This document shows, piece after piece, positions 14,243-22,806 of a stretch of 23,298 bases of DNA (position 1 is the stretch's first letter; each line of letters starts with the position of its first letter). Position numbers and translations under genes: made by a program. The stretch is from Paulinella micropora. Taxonomy: Eukaryota > Cercozoa > Imbricatea > Euglyphida > Paulinellidae. The stretch covers positions 70,001 to 93,298 of the forward strand of contig WBZZ01003632.1 of the NCBI GenBank assembly GCA_019918135.1, in the 5' to 3' direction. The notes beneath the pieces were generated by a model. That model was not told the DNA's origin. It saw nothing but the letters and a program-made list of their open reading frames with translations, and did not search any database.

Positions 14243-15717
14243 TTAAGCCAACAGGACGGAATACAGATCGTGGAGGCTCAGGCAAAGGCGCAGGTCAGGC
14301 CTGGCCCGTACCAGCGCCTCCCGCGATTCAGCAGACACACCAGCACACTGAATTAGCGTGAACGTTCTGAGCGAGCGGCAGTCCTGTAGCCCTAAGACGC
14401 TGCCCGTGATCATGCACCCAATTAGTTGCAATTCTTCCAGTGACCGGGAGCGCCGCAACGCGGAGATTGTCTCGTCTGATATGAGGTAAGTATATAGCTG
14501 TAGCCTTTGTAAAGCTCTGCAGGACGCGAACCCGGGCGGCGGGCCTTGGCTTGCGTCCAGACCTATCAGCTGCAGGGTGCGCAGCGCGCGGAAGCTCTGT
14601 AGTACAAAAAGGTCCTCGAGCTGACTACAGCCGCCGATGACCAGTTCTTCTAGTGCGGAACAGAGCTGCAGATCTGTCAGGCCGTACACAGTGATGTTGG
14701 TGGTCCCGTTCAGATGCAGGGCTTGCAGGCCCTGCACGTGGCCTAGAACTCGCAGCTTTTCGTCACTGAGACTCCCACCGACCAACTGAAGTCGCAGGCA
14801 GTCGAACCGGGAGCCGGCAAGTAGTTCTAGGTTGTTGCCCGTGACGCCGGTGCACCCGAGCAAGTCCAAATATTTCAGCTTGCTCAGGAAAGACACTTCC
14901 TCTATAGTTTGATCCAGTGCCCGTGGGCTCAACGTCAGCTTCGTCAATTGTTGCAGACCCCGTAGCTGGGCGCCTGTAACGTGAGTGCAATTCTTGACGC
15001 AAAGTTCGCGAAGTCTGGCAGGGGCGCCAACGCTTCTTGTAGGCCGGTGTCGGTAATCTGGTCGCACTTCCGGAGAGTCAGGCACTCCAAATCGTGTAGC
15101 CCTTGCAAGACCCGCAGGCTGTCGTCAGTCATCTCCCCGCCTAGAATCGAGAGTAACCGCAATTCTTTAGTGTTTCGGCAATCCCGCAGGTGCTGGCAGA
15201 TGTCACTGGTGTTGGCGGCGAATATTTCGTGGATACAAGCAAACGCGTTCAGGAAGTTTCTCTCTGCTTCCACTACGTGGTTTTCACTGGCGCTGTTGCC
15301 TACCATGACCAGGGTTGTGACAGTCACCTCGTTCAGGCGCTTCCCGGTGTAATGTGCTGGGCTGTACGGCGCAGCCAGCGCAACCTGTCGCAAGGGCAGG
15401 TGACTGTTAATACAGTGTTGGACAAAGAAAGAGAACACTGCTTTCTTGCTGTCACGCGACAGGTCAAAGACTGGTTGCTCCCAGCCCCCCCAGAACTCAC
15501 TGCTCTTGACAATCGCCAGGGATTCGCGACACACCAGAGCAAACCGGACTGCTTCCTCTGCACCCTGCAGATCTCTGATCAGCGCCCAAAGGTCTAGGGG
15601 CAGCCTCAACAGCCACGAGGGTTGAGCGGCCGGCACAGTTTCTGTGCGTTGCTTTTTGGCTGACGCATCACCGCGGAACATTTCCTCGGTGCTACGGGCC
15701 GGCCGTTTGCGCTCCAT
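14243..15717 (-). CDS. F-box/LRR protein, one frameshift (about 491 aa if continuous)
   Basis: ATG at 15717. A basic N-terminus with possible nuclear signals (ERKRPAR, AKKQR) precedes an F-box (about residues 35-78; WLLRLPLDLWALIRDL, then FALVCRES and a Trp-rich end). LRRs of the AMN1/FBXL type follow (about 205-490; ITDTGLQEAL, LEELQLIGC). In FBXL proteins the F-box binds SKP1 in an SCF ubiquitin ligase and the LRRs choose the substrate, so a ubiquitin-adaptor role is likely. Near 15011-15024 the frame slips by one missing base (after codons for LAPLP), leaving two overlapping ORFs (14944-15717 and 14243-15085). Homology-like LRR spacing continues across the break, so it is either a recent mutation or a base-calling error. 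ATTAAA lies 13 bp past the stop. Confidence 0.88.
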
Positions 15718-16004
15718 CTTTTTTTTTGTACTTTTTCGTCTTTTTGTCGCGCGGTTCGTCAGATGTTGGGCGGGGGAGTGACGGGGCGGGGAGAAGGTAT
15801 GGTGCTGCGGCGGCCCCCCCCCTCCCCTTCCAACAGCTCGCCGTACCTTTGGCCGGCCCTTTTCCATAGGGGGGGGGTTCCGCGCCTCTCTCTCCCCCCC
15901 CCCCACGTACACCCCCCGGCAACCCCGTCTTCTCTCTGCCACCGTTGTTTGTGCAGCAAAGAGGGGGGGGGGGAGGGCCAGCAAGGGGCGCGCTTAGCTC
16001 GATT
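15718..16004. other. Upstream region of the F-box/LRR gene
   Basis: Contains a T9 run next to the ATG, C10 (near 15815), G9 (near 15870), C12 (near 15893-15904) and G11 (near 15962-15972). The frame of the LRR gene stays open upward here, but the extra sequence is low complexity (Pro/Gly/Arg) and is not treated as protein. Confidence 0.5.
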
Positions 16005-16385
16005 CTAAGGAGAGTGAGGGAATGGGAGAGAAGGGGAATGTGCGGGGGGGAGGTGAACAGCACCCCCCCCCCAGCAAATTCCTTGCGTGCTATGTTTTTG
16101 CAGGTTCGATGGTAGACAACGCGCGCGGCAGGGCACAATCAGGAGAGAGTGGCACGCGTCAGGCCCACGTGTGGGATCAACGTGGCCACCAAAAAAGTTG
16201 AGGGCGCGGCCCTCCTCTTGCGCAGGACAGTGATCAGCTGCGACAAGCGATGTGACTCGCACGGTGTTGAACGCGACAGGCTGATGTTCGAGGTATTTCT
16301 GGAGCTCATTGGCCCAGCGCCACGGTGCTCGAGAGCACCGTGGCGTTTGGGGGGGTCGATTCTCGCTCGGCTTGGCCAGGCTCAT
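16005..16385 (-). CDS. Doubtful ORF (126 aa)
   Basis: ATG at 16385 (MSLAKPSENR). The middle part (about residues 26-105) looks mildly protein-like (WANELQKYLEHQPVAFNTVR), but third-position GC is lower than in the clear genes, the C-terminus is Pro/Gly-rich spacer, and a plus-strand frame over the same bases is also open. A perfect hairpin (16318-16345) falls inside it. No family recognised. It may be a decayed gene or chance. Confidence 0.25.
   Translation of the reverse strand: MSLAKPSENRPPQTPRCSRAPWRWANELQKYLEHQPVAFNTVRVTSLVAADHCPAQEEGRALNFFGGHVDPTRGPDACHSLLIVPCRARCLPSNLQKHSTQGICWGGGAVHLPPAHSPSLPFPHSP
16318..16345. repeat. Perfect 13-bp hairpin
   Basis: CGCCACGGTGCTC at 16318-16330 and its exact complement at 16333-16345 are separated by GA. 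Hairpins of this strength serve as transcript-end signals in some giant viruses (known for pandoraviruses and pithoviruses), but no clear gene ends here. Confidence 0.75.
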
Positions 16386-16439
16386 CTATCCTGGGACGGC
16401 AGACAAACCAGGGGCAAAAAAAAAACACGCCAAAATTAA

Positions 16440-16955
16440 CACAGGACAGACACGACGATACACGAAAAAAATAGAAAAGACGAAGAATGCACACGCACAC
16501 ACAAACCCAAAGAAATCCCAGAGAAGGAAAAGACAAAACAACAACACCAAAAAAAAACCAGACACAAAGCCAAAGAGATTTCACACACACGACGATACAC
16601 ACACGAAGATACACACACGACGACCACACGACGATACACGCACGATACACGATGCACGATGATACACACACACGACGATACACGCACGATGATACACACA
16701 CGACGATACACACACGACGATACACGCACGACGATACACGATACACGACGATACACACACACGACACAGGACGATACACGATACACGACGATACACACAC
16801 ACGACGATACACGCACGATGATACACACACGAAGATACACGACGGTACACGACGATACACGACGATACACGTCTCACACACGACGTCTCACACACACAAG
16901 TCTCACACACAACGATAAACACATATACACACAAGTCTCAAGGGGACCAATCCGG
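16440..16955. repeat. ACGATACAC-type simple-sequence block (left)
   Basis: From about 16589 to 16870 the sequence is built from variants of CACGACGATACAC mixed with CA repeats and CGATGATAC variants. It fades into A-rich sequence on the left and TCTCACACACA on the right. Several long ORFs on both strands here are translated repeat (Tyr-Thr-His-Asp-Asp or Val-Ser-Ser-Cys) and are not genes. Confidence 0.9.
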
Positions 16956-16974
16956 AGTGTGCACAATCTACTCG

Positions 16975-17605
16975 CCATTGCACAAACCCAATGTTGGCAG
17001 CATTGGGTTCGCCCAATGGACTGTAATCGAGGGGAGGGCCTGCGATGCCGAAGTCATTGGGCAAACCCAATGTTGGCAGCATTGCGCAACCCCAATGTTG
17101 GCAGCATTGGCGCAACCCCAATGTTGCCAACATTGGTTTTGCTCAATGTGCTGTAATCGAGGGGAGGGCCTGCGATGCCGAAGTCATTGGGCAAACCCAA
17201 TGTTGGCAGCATTGGGCGAACCCAATGTTGACAGAATTGGGTTCGCCCAATGGGCTGTCGAAGGGGAGGGGGGGCCGAAACTATGTCATTGGGCAAACCC
17301 AATGCTGGCAGAATTGCGCAAACCCAATGTTGGCAGCATTGGGCAAACCCAATGTTGACAGAATTGGGTTCGCCCAATGATGTAGGTTCGGCCCCCTTTC
17401 CCCTTCGACAGCCCATTGGGCGAACCCAATTCTGCCAACATTGGGTTTGCCCAATGCTGTCAACATTGAGTTTGCGCAATTCTGCCAACATTGGGTTTGC
17501 CCAATGGGCTGTATTCGAAGGGGAGGGCCTGCGATGCCGAATCATTGGGCAAACCCAATGCTGCCAACATTGGTTTTGCTCAATGCTGCCAGCACCAGGC
17601 CCTCC
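16975..17605. repeat. Array of CCCAATG-N7-CATTGGG palindromic repeats
   Basis: About a dozen copies in both orientations of a hairpin-forming unit: CCCAATG, a 7-bp loop (TTGGCAG and variants such as CTGCCAA), and CATTGGG, sometimes ending AATTGGG or ATTGCGC. Units are joined by GCAAA or TTCG, which makes a second small palindrome (ATTGGGCAAACCCAAT, ATTGGGTTCGCCCAAT). Two larger modules are superimposed: a direct repeat of about 63 bp (about 17031-17093 and 17151-17213, with a partial copy near 17510-17565), and an inverted pair (about 17230-17290 and 17380-17440) carrying AATGGGCTGTCGAAGGGGA. The repeats are open in many frames, so the ORFs here are artefacts. Confidence 0.92.
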
Positions 17606-17709
17606 CCCCTGCCCTCCCCCCTCGCCACACAAACACAAAACCCTCGCATCCCTCTCACATCGATCTTGCATCTCTCTGCCCAGGGTACACCTCCCCCCCC
17701 CTCCTTCCT

Positions 17710-18375
17710 CTCCCAGTGTATGTATGTGTGTGCGTGGGTTCTCTTTTTGTATTTGTGTGTGTCTGTATGTGTGTATTTGCGTGTATTTGTGTGTGTCTGT
17801 ATGTGTGTATTTGCGTGTATTTGTGTGTGTTGTATGTGTGTATGTGTGTGTGTTGTATGTGTGTATTTGTGTATTTGTGTATTTGTGTGTGTGTTGTATT
17901 TGTGTGTGTTGTATGTGTCTGTATGTGTGTTGTATTTGTGTGTATTTGCGTGTATTTGTGTGTATTTGTGTATTTGTGTGTTTTGTGTGTGTCTGTATGT
18001 GTTGTATGTGTGTATGTGTGTATTTGTGTATTTGTGTGTGTGTTGTATGTGTGTGTGTGTTGTGTGTGTCTGTATATGTGTTGTATTTGCGTGTATTTGT
18101 GTGTATTTGCGTGTATTTGTGTGTATTTGTGTATTTATGTGTGTGTCTGTATGTGTGTATTTGTGTGTGTCTGTATTTGTGTGTGTGTATTTGCGTGTAT
18201 TTGTATATTTGCGTGTATTTGTGTGTGTGTATTTGTGTGTGTCTGTATGTGTGTATGTGTATCGTCGTGTGTTGTATTTGTGTGTGTCTGTATCGTCGTG
18301 TGTGTGTATCGTCGTGTGTTGTATTTGTGTGTGTCTGTATCCTCGTGTAATGTGTCGTGTGTATCGTCGTGTTCT
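17710..18375. repeat. TGTGTATTTGCG/GTATCGTCGTG simple-sequence block (right)
   Basis: Variants of GTGTGTATTTGCGTGTATTT and GTGTGTCTGTAT are repeated for over 600 bp. At the far right, GTATCGTCGTG occurs at about 18259, 18290, 18307 and 18361. This is the reverse complement of the CACGACGATAC unit of the left block, so the two blocks face each other across the palindromic array. All three plus frames are open here only because the unit contains no stop triplet. Confidence 0.9.
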
Positions 18376-18479
18376 CGTTTGAATTGCAAGTATTTAGCAG
18401 CAACTCAACGGTTTTCTTTTTCTGCCTTTGCCCGAGTGTTTTGGGACTTGGTTTATCATGAGTTCTTTTTCAATTCGCT

Positions 18480-18590
18480 GCCCCTTCCCTTTTTTTTCCT
18501 TTGTCTCTCCCTCTCTCTCTCTGTGTCTCTCTCCTCGTTTCTTTCTCTCTCCTCGTTTCTTTCTCTCTCCTTTTTTTCTAGCCCCAGTAA
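18480..18590 (+). promoter_or_regulatory. Pyrimidine tract with acceptor-like end, leader of next gene
   Basis: About 100 bp of nearly pure C/T, with a direct repeat of CCTCGTTTCTTTCTCTCT, ends in TTTTTTTCTAG, nine bases before the ATG at 18591. It resembles a 3' splice site, so the gene may have a 5' leader intron. I could not identify a matching donor. It may instead be a promoter-type pyrimidine tract. Confidence 0.4.
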
Positions 18591-19898
18591 ATGCAGCGAC
18601 GCTTAGCCATCTTTCCCAAGTTCTTCAACCAAAACAAGACCCGCAGGGCCAGGGGCGAAGTTCTGGCTGGCGGCTCGGGTTCCCCGTCCACCAGCCTGGG
18701 GCAGTACAACGAATTCGAAAGCCTGTGCGGCTTGTACGACGAACTCGACTCTATCCTGCCCTTCGTGCTGCGCGTCGCCTTCCCCGCAGCCTGGCACAAG
18801 TCACCCAACGGGCCCGACCTACAGCTCCAGCTGTACCGCACGATCGTGCGCGCGCTGCACCTGCTCACCCACGCCCCGGCTGACCAGCTGGCGTTGCAGG
18901 TGACGTCGCCGGCCAGTGGCTCGCGCGCAAGTGTCTGGTACCTCTCGTGCTCGCTCAACGTCAGCGTGCGCCAGCTCTACCAAGTGTACCTGTTCGCCTG
19001 CCACGCGCTGGCCCGTGGCGCCGCCGCCGAGCTGTTGGAGACGTTTGCGCCGGGCAATGGCTTCAACTGGTTCGACGCGCTGGACGTGGCCCGGCTCCTG
19101 GACGAGGGCTACGTCCCGCCCTGGCCAGCCAACACCGTCAACAAGGTGTTTGCCACCGGCCACGGCGGCCTGCAACCCGCGGGCGACTACGTCACCACCG
19201 TTGTGCACCCCCAGCCGTCCTGGCTACAACCTTTGCACGACGACGTCATGCCGCGCCTCAACACCATCCACTGGACGTGCACTTTTCTAGACACCTTTCG
19301 CCGCGTGACGGAGCCCTTGTCCGACAAGCAGCTGGCGCTCTTTCGTGAACGCTACCACCTGCGCCTCGGCTCACACTGTGACTGGTTCAAGGGCTTTGTA
19401 CACCTGACCAGCCCGAGCTTCTGTGCCGCGCTAGCCGCCGAGTTTGAGTGTAGCCTGCGCTTCAGGGCGGCCAAGGCGTTCCGTCTGGATCTAGACCGCG
19501 TCTTGGTCACGGGCCCCAACCACGGCGGCAGCCGCGATTTCCTCGTGCTGGCCGCGGACGGGCTGTGGCTCTGGACGCTGCCAGATCACCCCGACCTCGA
19601 AATTAAGGGCCACTACGGCGCCGACTTGCTCGAGTCCCTGAAAAAGCTGCAGGACGGGCTCCCGCTCGGTGCGCCCAGCACCCCCCGTTTCCAGCGGGTG
19701 GCGGGCACAGAAGGCCTGCTGAAAGAAGTACGAGCGCTCGCGCACCGGCTCAACCCTGACTGCGCCGATGAGCGCGTGAACTGCGAACTCAGCTCTAGCG
19801 GCCTGGTCTCTTACAAGCTGTTCCGGCGTGCGTGCAGCCTGAGGGGCCGGCCGACGTTGGAGCCGGACAGCGCCAACAAGCGCGCCAAGCACGCCTGA
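18591..19898 (+). CDS. Hypothetical protein, unknown family (435 aa)
   Basis: Intact, strongly GC-biased ORF from the ATG at 18591. The first 22 residues are basic (MQRRLAIFPKFF). The body is globular, rich in Leu, Trp and aromatic residues, with predicted mixed helix and strand. Notable segments are an early helical region (about 55-145), GFNWFDALDVARLLDEGY (about 156-173), WFKGFVHLTSPSF near 265-277 and a strand-like FLVLAADGLWLWTL near 314-327. There is no signal peptide or membrane span. The C-terminus is basic (ANKRAKHA), a possible nuclear signal like that of the Sel1 protein. AATAAA lies 70 bp past the stop. I recognise no catalytic motif or domain. Confidence 0.88.
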   Translation: MQRRLAIFPKFFNQNKTRRARGEVLAGGSGSPSTSLGQYNEFESLCGLYDELDSILPFVLRVAFPAAWHKSPNGPDLQLQLYRTIVRALHLLTHAPADQLALQVTSPASGSRASVWYLSCSLNVSVRQLYQVYLFACHALARGAAAELLETFAPGNGFNWFDALDVARLLDEGYVPPWPANTVNKVFATGHGGLQPAGDYVTTVVHPQPSWLQPLHDDVMPRLNTIHWTCTFLDTFRRVTEPLSDKQLALFRERYHLRLGSHCDWFKGFVHLTSPSFCAALAAEFECSLRFRAAKAFRLDLDRVLVTGPNHGGSRDFLVLAADGLWLWTLPDHPDLEIKGHYGADLLESLKKLQDGLPLGAPSTPRFQRVAGTEGLLKEVRALAHRLNPDCADERVNCELSSSGLVSYKLFRRACSLRGRPTLEPDSANKRAKHA

Positions 19899-19967
19899 TG
19901 TACAGCTGAATTTAAAAGAAATCTCTCGCCACAATTTGTGTTTTTGCTTCAATTGAAAACGTACTTT

Positions 19968-19973
19968 AATAAA
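19968..19973 (+). terminator. Poly(A) signal AATAAA
   Basis: A canonical AATAAA lies 70 bp past the stop at 19898 in an AT-rich trailer. It is the clearest poly(A) signal for a rightward gene in the window. Confidence 0.65.
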
Positions 19974-20144
19974 ATACTAAGATCTTTGTAGTCATCGGCT
20001 TTGCCTAGTGATCACTCTGGCGGCATCTCCGGCTTTGAATAGTGCACATCTCCGGCTGGTGTAATTTGCCTTGCGCACATGTTGGTGTGTATAACTTGTC
20101 TGATCAGACAAATGCCACCACAGATTTTTTTTTGCAGGCACCTT

Positions 20145-20305
20145 GGGGAGACGACGGCGGGCGGGGAAAAATGACAGAAATGACAAATTTCCCCGCCCGC
20201 CGTCGTCTCCCGAATTTTTCGCTCTCAAACTTTGCAGGATTGCCAAAATGACCAAACTTTCTTTTCGCAAGATTCGGAACCCAGTGAATAATGACTTTTT
20301 GCCGC
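20145..20305. mobile_element. MITE-like hairpin element, copy 1 (partial)
   Basis: A perfect 24-bp stem (20146-20169 with 20188-20211; starts GGGAGACGACGG) surrounds an 18-nt loop. To its right lies GCTCTCAAACTTTGCAGGAT (from about 20221) and, further on, AATGACTTTTTGCCG, both shared with copy 2. The matching left terminal arm is missing: the sequence left of the stem differs, so this copy is truncated or rearranged. No coding capacity, so any movement would rely on a transposase encoded elsewhere. Confidence 0.7.
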
Positions 20306-20377
20306 AAACTTCGGCAGGTTTGCGCACAATCTTTCTGACGGATTTTGCGGCTACCGACCGGCTTTCTTTTTAGCAAA

Positions 20378-20540
20378 GGACATTTCGGCAATCCTGCTAA
20401 ATGTAAGTTAAAAAATTTGGGGAGACGACGGCGGGCGGGGAAAATTACAGAAATCATAAACTTTCCCCCGCCCGCCGTCGTCTCCCTAATTTTTTTGCTC
20501 TCAAACTTTGCAGGATTGCCAAAATGACCAAACTTTTTTC
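20378..20540. mobile_element. MITE-like hairpin element, copy 2 (both arms)
   Basis: The same stem as copy 1 (20420-20443 with 20462-20486, one base bulged) is extended by outer terminal inverted repeats: GGACATTTCGGCAATCCTGC near 20381-20400 against its imperfect complement ending near 20530 (GCAGGATTGCCAAAATGACC). The whole 160 bp folds into one long hairpin. Size, structure and absence of coding match non-autonomous MITEs. A target-site duplication is not clear. Giant viruses such as pandoraviruses are known to carry MITEs; whether this family is related is untested. Confidence 0.75.
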
Positions 20541-20818
20541 AAACCTGCCCGAGGCCTGGTGAATTTCACGGCAAAATGACTTTTTGCCGGCCCCCCCCCC
20601 CGGGGGGTTTGAGGGGGGGCGCCCAAACCTGGGGAGTTTTTTCCCCCGTCCTCTCGAACCCAACAAACACACACACAAAAACAGTCCTCCCTCCCAACCA
20701 CAACCCCCCCCCCACCGGGAGCGCGCGGCCCCCCCCCCAATCTGCCAAGGGGGGGGCACGCCCTGGAGCAAGCCACCCAAACCATCCCCCCAAAAAACAA
20801 ACTACGCTCGATTAAACT
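20541..20818. other. Upstream region of the glycoprotein gene
   Basis: Contains C12 (near 20590), G runs, C10 (near 20707) and C9 (near 20731), with a CA-rich stretch near 20666-20685. An open frame through here (from 20584) joins one frame of the next gene but is Pro/Gly-rich spacer. No TATA box is obvious; AT-rich sequence (GATTAAACT) abuts the ATG. Confidence 0.5.
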
Positions 20819-22568
20819 ATGCTACTTACTACTACGTTGTGGTACTGCTGCCTGCTGCTGCTGCCGCCGCTGGCGCTGGGGTGTCCGGCGGGGCAGTGCC
20901 CGAACCAAACCGCCCCCGTCTGCCTGGACGCAGCTCACTCGTTGGCAGACTGTGCACGTGCGCTGTGTGGTTGCTTGACGGAGGGCGGAGGTTCTTTTAC
21001 GTACAAGGGCGATATAACCGGCGAAGCAGGGGGTGCTTTTCTGGCGCAGCAGCTGAACTTCGGACAGGGAGTGGAGACGCGCGTGCGGGTGGCGAGTGGT
21101 TGCGACGTGAAACTGATCTTCTCGTGGTCAGGCTGACAGAGAGCTTGTCGACCACGCGCTTCGCCACAGATGTTGAGGCGCAGGTGGGCCTGTGCGCGGA
21201 CAGCGTGCACAGGCCGACCGATTACGTGCAGGAGGCGATCAACAACTCCTACAGCGCTGGGGTCAGCAAACTGTCGTACCAGAGCAACTACGTGTTTAAC
21301 AACAACGGTCCCTTGCACGACGTGGTGCTGCGCCACCGCTGGGAGCGGCCCTGCACAGCCAACGCCGCGTTAGATTGGGGCTACTTGGTGGTGAACTTCA
21401 GTACGTACCAGCCGTACGCGGGCGCGGGTGACTGTCTGAGCCTCGACCTGGGCCGGCCGTTCGAGCTGTACCCGCCGCCGGCTTCGGCGGGCGTCTGCGG
21501 CTGCACCACGCCGCAACAGTGCGCGGCCCCGGAGCTCAACTTCAGCCAGCCGAGCTGGGCCTTGGGCTACCAGGTGTACACCAACTGCCAGCGCAACTGG
21601 ACGGAGCCCCTGGACGACAGCAGCAGCTCGAGCGCAGCTCCAGCGGCAGCTCCAGCGGCAGCTCCAGCGGCAGTTCGGGGCTGGTCGCCGGCGGGGTCTG
21701 CCCGCCGGACCTGTGCCCGCCGGCTCGGAGCTCATGTGCCACAAGGCGGTGCCGCCCGGCGGGGTCTGTAGCTACGGGGACTGTCGCTGCCGCCTGCTCA
21801 GGGGCGGCTCGTTCACGTACGGCGGCCACAACTGGCGGGCCAGCTGGCTGTCCTTACCGTTGTGGCGCGGCCAGGGCGCGGAAACTCGCGTCACGGTCGC
21901 CCGCGGTTGCAACGTCAGCGTGGCTACGTTCTTCGAGGCGGGCGCTCCCAACGCGAGCCTGGACCCACAAGCGAGGGTGGGCGTGTGCAGCGACAACTGG
22001 GCGTCCGAGCACGCGACCGAGGCCCTCGGCAACACTGACCCCACGCTAACCAAGAATGAAACCGACCCAGAGATGGTGTCCTTGAGCGTGTACCAGATCG
22101 GCGGGGCGGCACACGACGTGGTGCTGCGCCACCGGTGGGTGCGTCCTGCCCGGGCACGGCGGGGTTCATGTACCTGACCGTGCTGACCGCTGTGCAGGAA
22201 CTGTACCAGGGGCCGGGGACTGCGTGCGGATCGACGTGGGCAACCCGTTCGAACTGTACGCACCGCCCACGACGGGGAAACCAGCGATGTGCAACTGCCA
22301 GGGGGCCGCGGAGTGCGCCGCGCCGACCCGCAACTTCAGCAGCCCGCCCAGCGGCTTTGGCTACCCGCTGTACAACGGCTGCGAGAACAGGTGGAACGCG
22401 AGCGCCCCGACCACCACCGCAACCACCACCACTACCGCTGCACCGAACACCACCGCGCCGCCAAACTCTATTGTAAATACTACCACGTCGTCGGCGACCA
22501 CAGGGGCCGCCGTTAACTGGTGGGCCCTGCTAGCGTTGTCGCTGTGCCTCTGGGTAAGAGAGGAATAG
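20819..22568 (+). pseudogene. Two-domain secreted/membrane glycoprotein gene, five frame breaks
   Basis: ATG at 20819 begins a signal peptide (hydrophobic core WYCCLLLLPPLALG). Two homologous Cys-rich domains follow: about 20880-21600 and about 21690-22400. Shared marks are GGSFTY, ETRV, HDVVLRHRW and PFELY followed by a C-x-C...AAP...NF block. A Ser/Gly linker separates them. The end is Thr-rich and then hydrophobic (NWWALLALSLCLW), fitting a membrane anchor or GPI signal. Many N-glycosylation sequons (NQT, NWT, NAS, NET, NTT) support an extracellular surface role. The frame is broken near 21130, 21630, 21715, 22145 and 22210, each by one missing base. As read, only a 105-residue product is made from the first ATG. 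Family unknown. It may be a pseudogene, an error-rich stretch or a recoded gene. Confidence 0.82.
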
Positions 22569-22605
22569 CGCCCCTGCTGCACAAAAATTTGTTTTTGTTG
22601 GATTC

Positions 22606-22611
22606 ATTAAA
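22606..22611 (+). terminator. Poly(A) signal ATTAAA of the glycoprotein gene
   Basis: ATTAAA lies 37 bp past the stop at 22568, matching the arrangement after other genes in the window. Confidence 0.5.
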
Positions 22612-22650
22612 AAGCCAAACCAAAATTACGTTTCACAAGTCACGGCCGGC

Positions 22651-22806
22651 TTACACCGGGGGGGCGGGAGAGCCAAGTTTCTTAGCTACGGACCGGTAAT
22701 ACAAACGCGGCTTTTTTTTTTGCACTCGCTTTAGTTTCTCTCCCACGAGTTTGGAACGTTCCAAAGCAACCCCCCGACCGCAGCGTACATCTCCCAGCGC
22801 CAAGTG
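22651..22806 (-). CDS. Possible 3' exon of a basic protein, start unknown
   Basis: About 50 codons read leftward to a TAA at 22651 as a plausible basic C-terminus (GVALERSKLVGEKLKRVQ, then RLYYRSVAKKLG). No in-frame ATG is present; upward the frame runs into a poly-C tract (plus-strand G run near 22811-22826) that could be the pyrimidine tract of an intron or a frame-breaking homopolymer. It converges on the glycoprotein gene. Chance remains possible. Confidence 0.25.
   Translation of the reverse strand, partial: HLALGDVRCGRGVALERSKLVGEKLKRVQKKKPRLYYRSVAKKLGSPAPPV

Noticed and set aside
16306..16934. Long ORFs on both strands through the ACGATACAC block
   Set aside because: Simple-sequence translation (Val/Cys/Ser or Thr/His/Asp/Tyr).
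17054..18606. Four ORFs of 313-449 codons over the TG-rich block, three of them overlapping plus frames
   Set aside because: The repeat unit contains no stop triplet in any plus frame; products are Cys/Val or Thr/His low complexity.
21110..21140. Introns as the explanation for the glycoprotein frame breaks
   Set aside because: The only GT...AG pair spanning the first break is about 25 nt and does not join the correct frames; the other breaks likewise need a one-base shift with no sequence lost.
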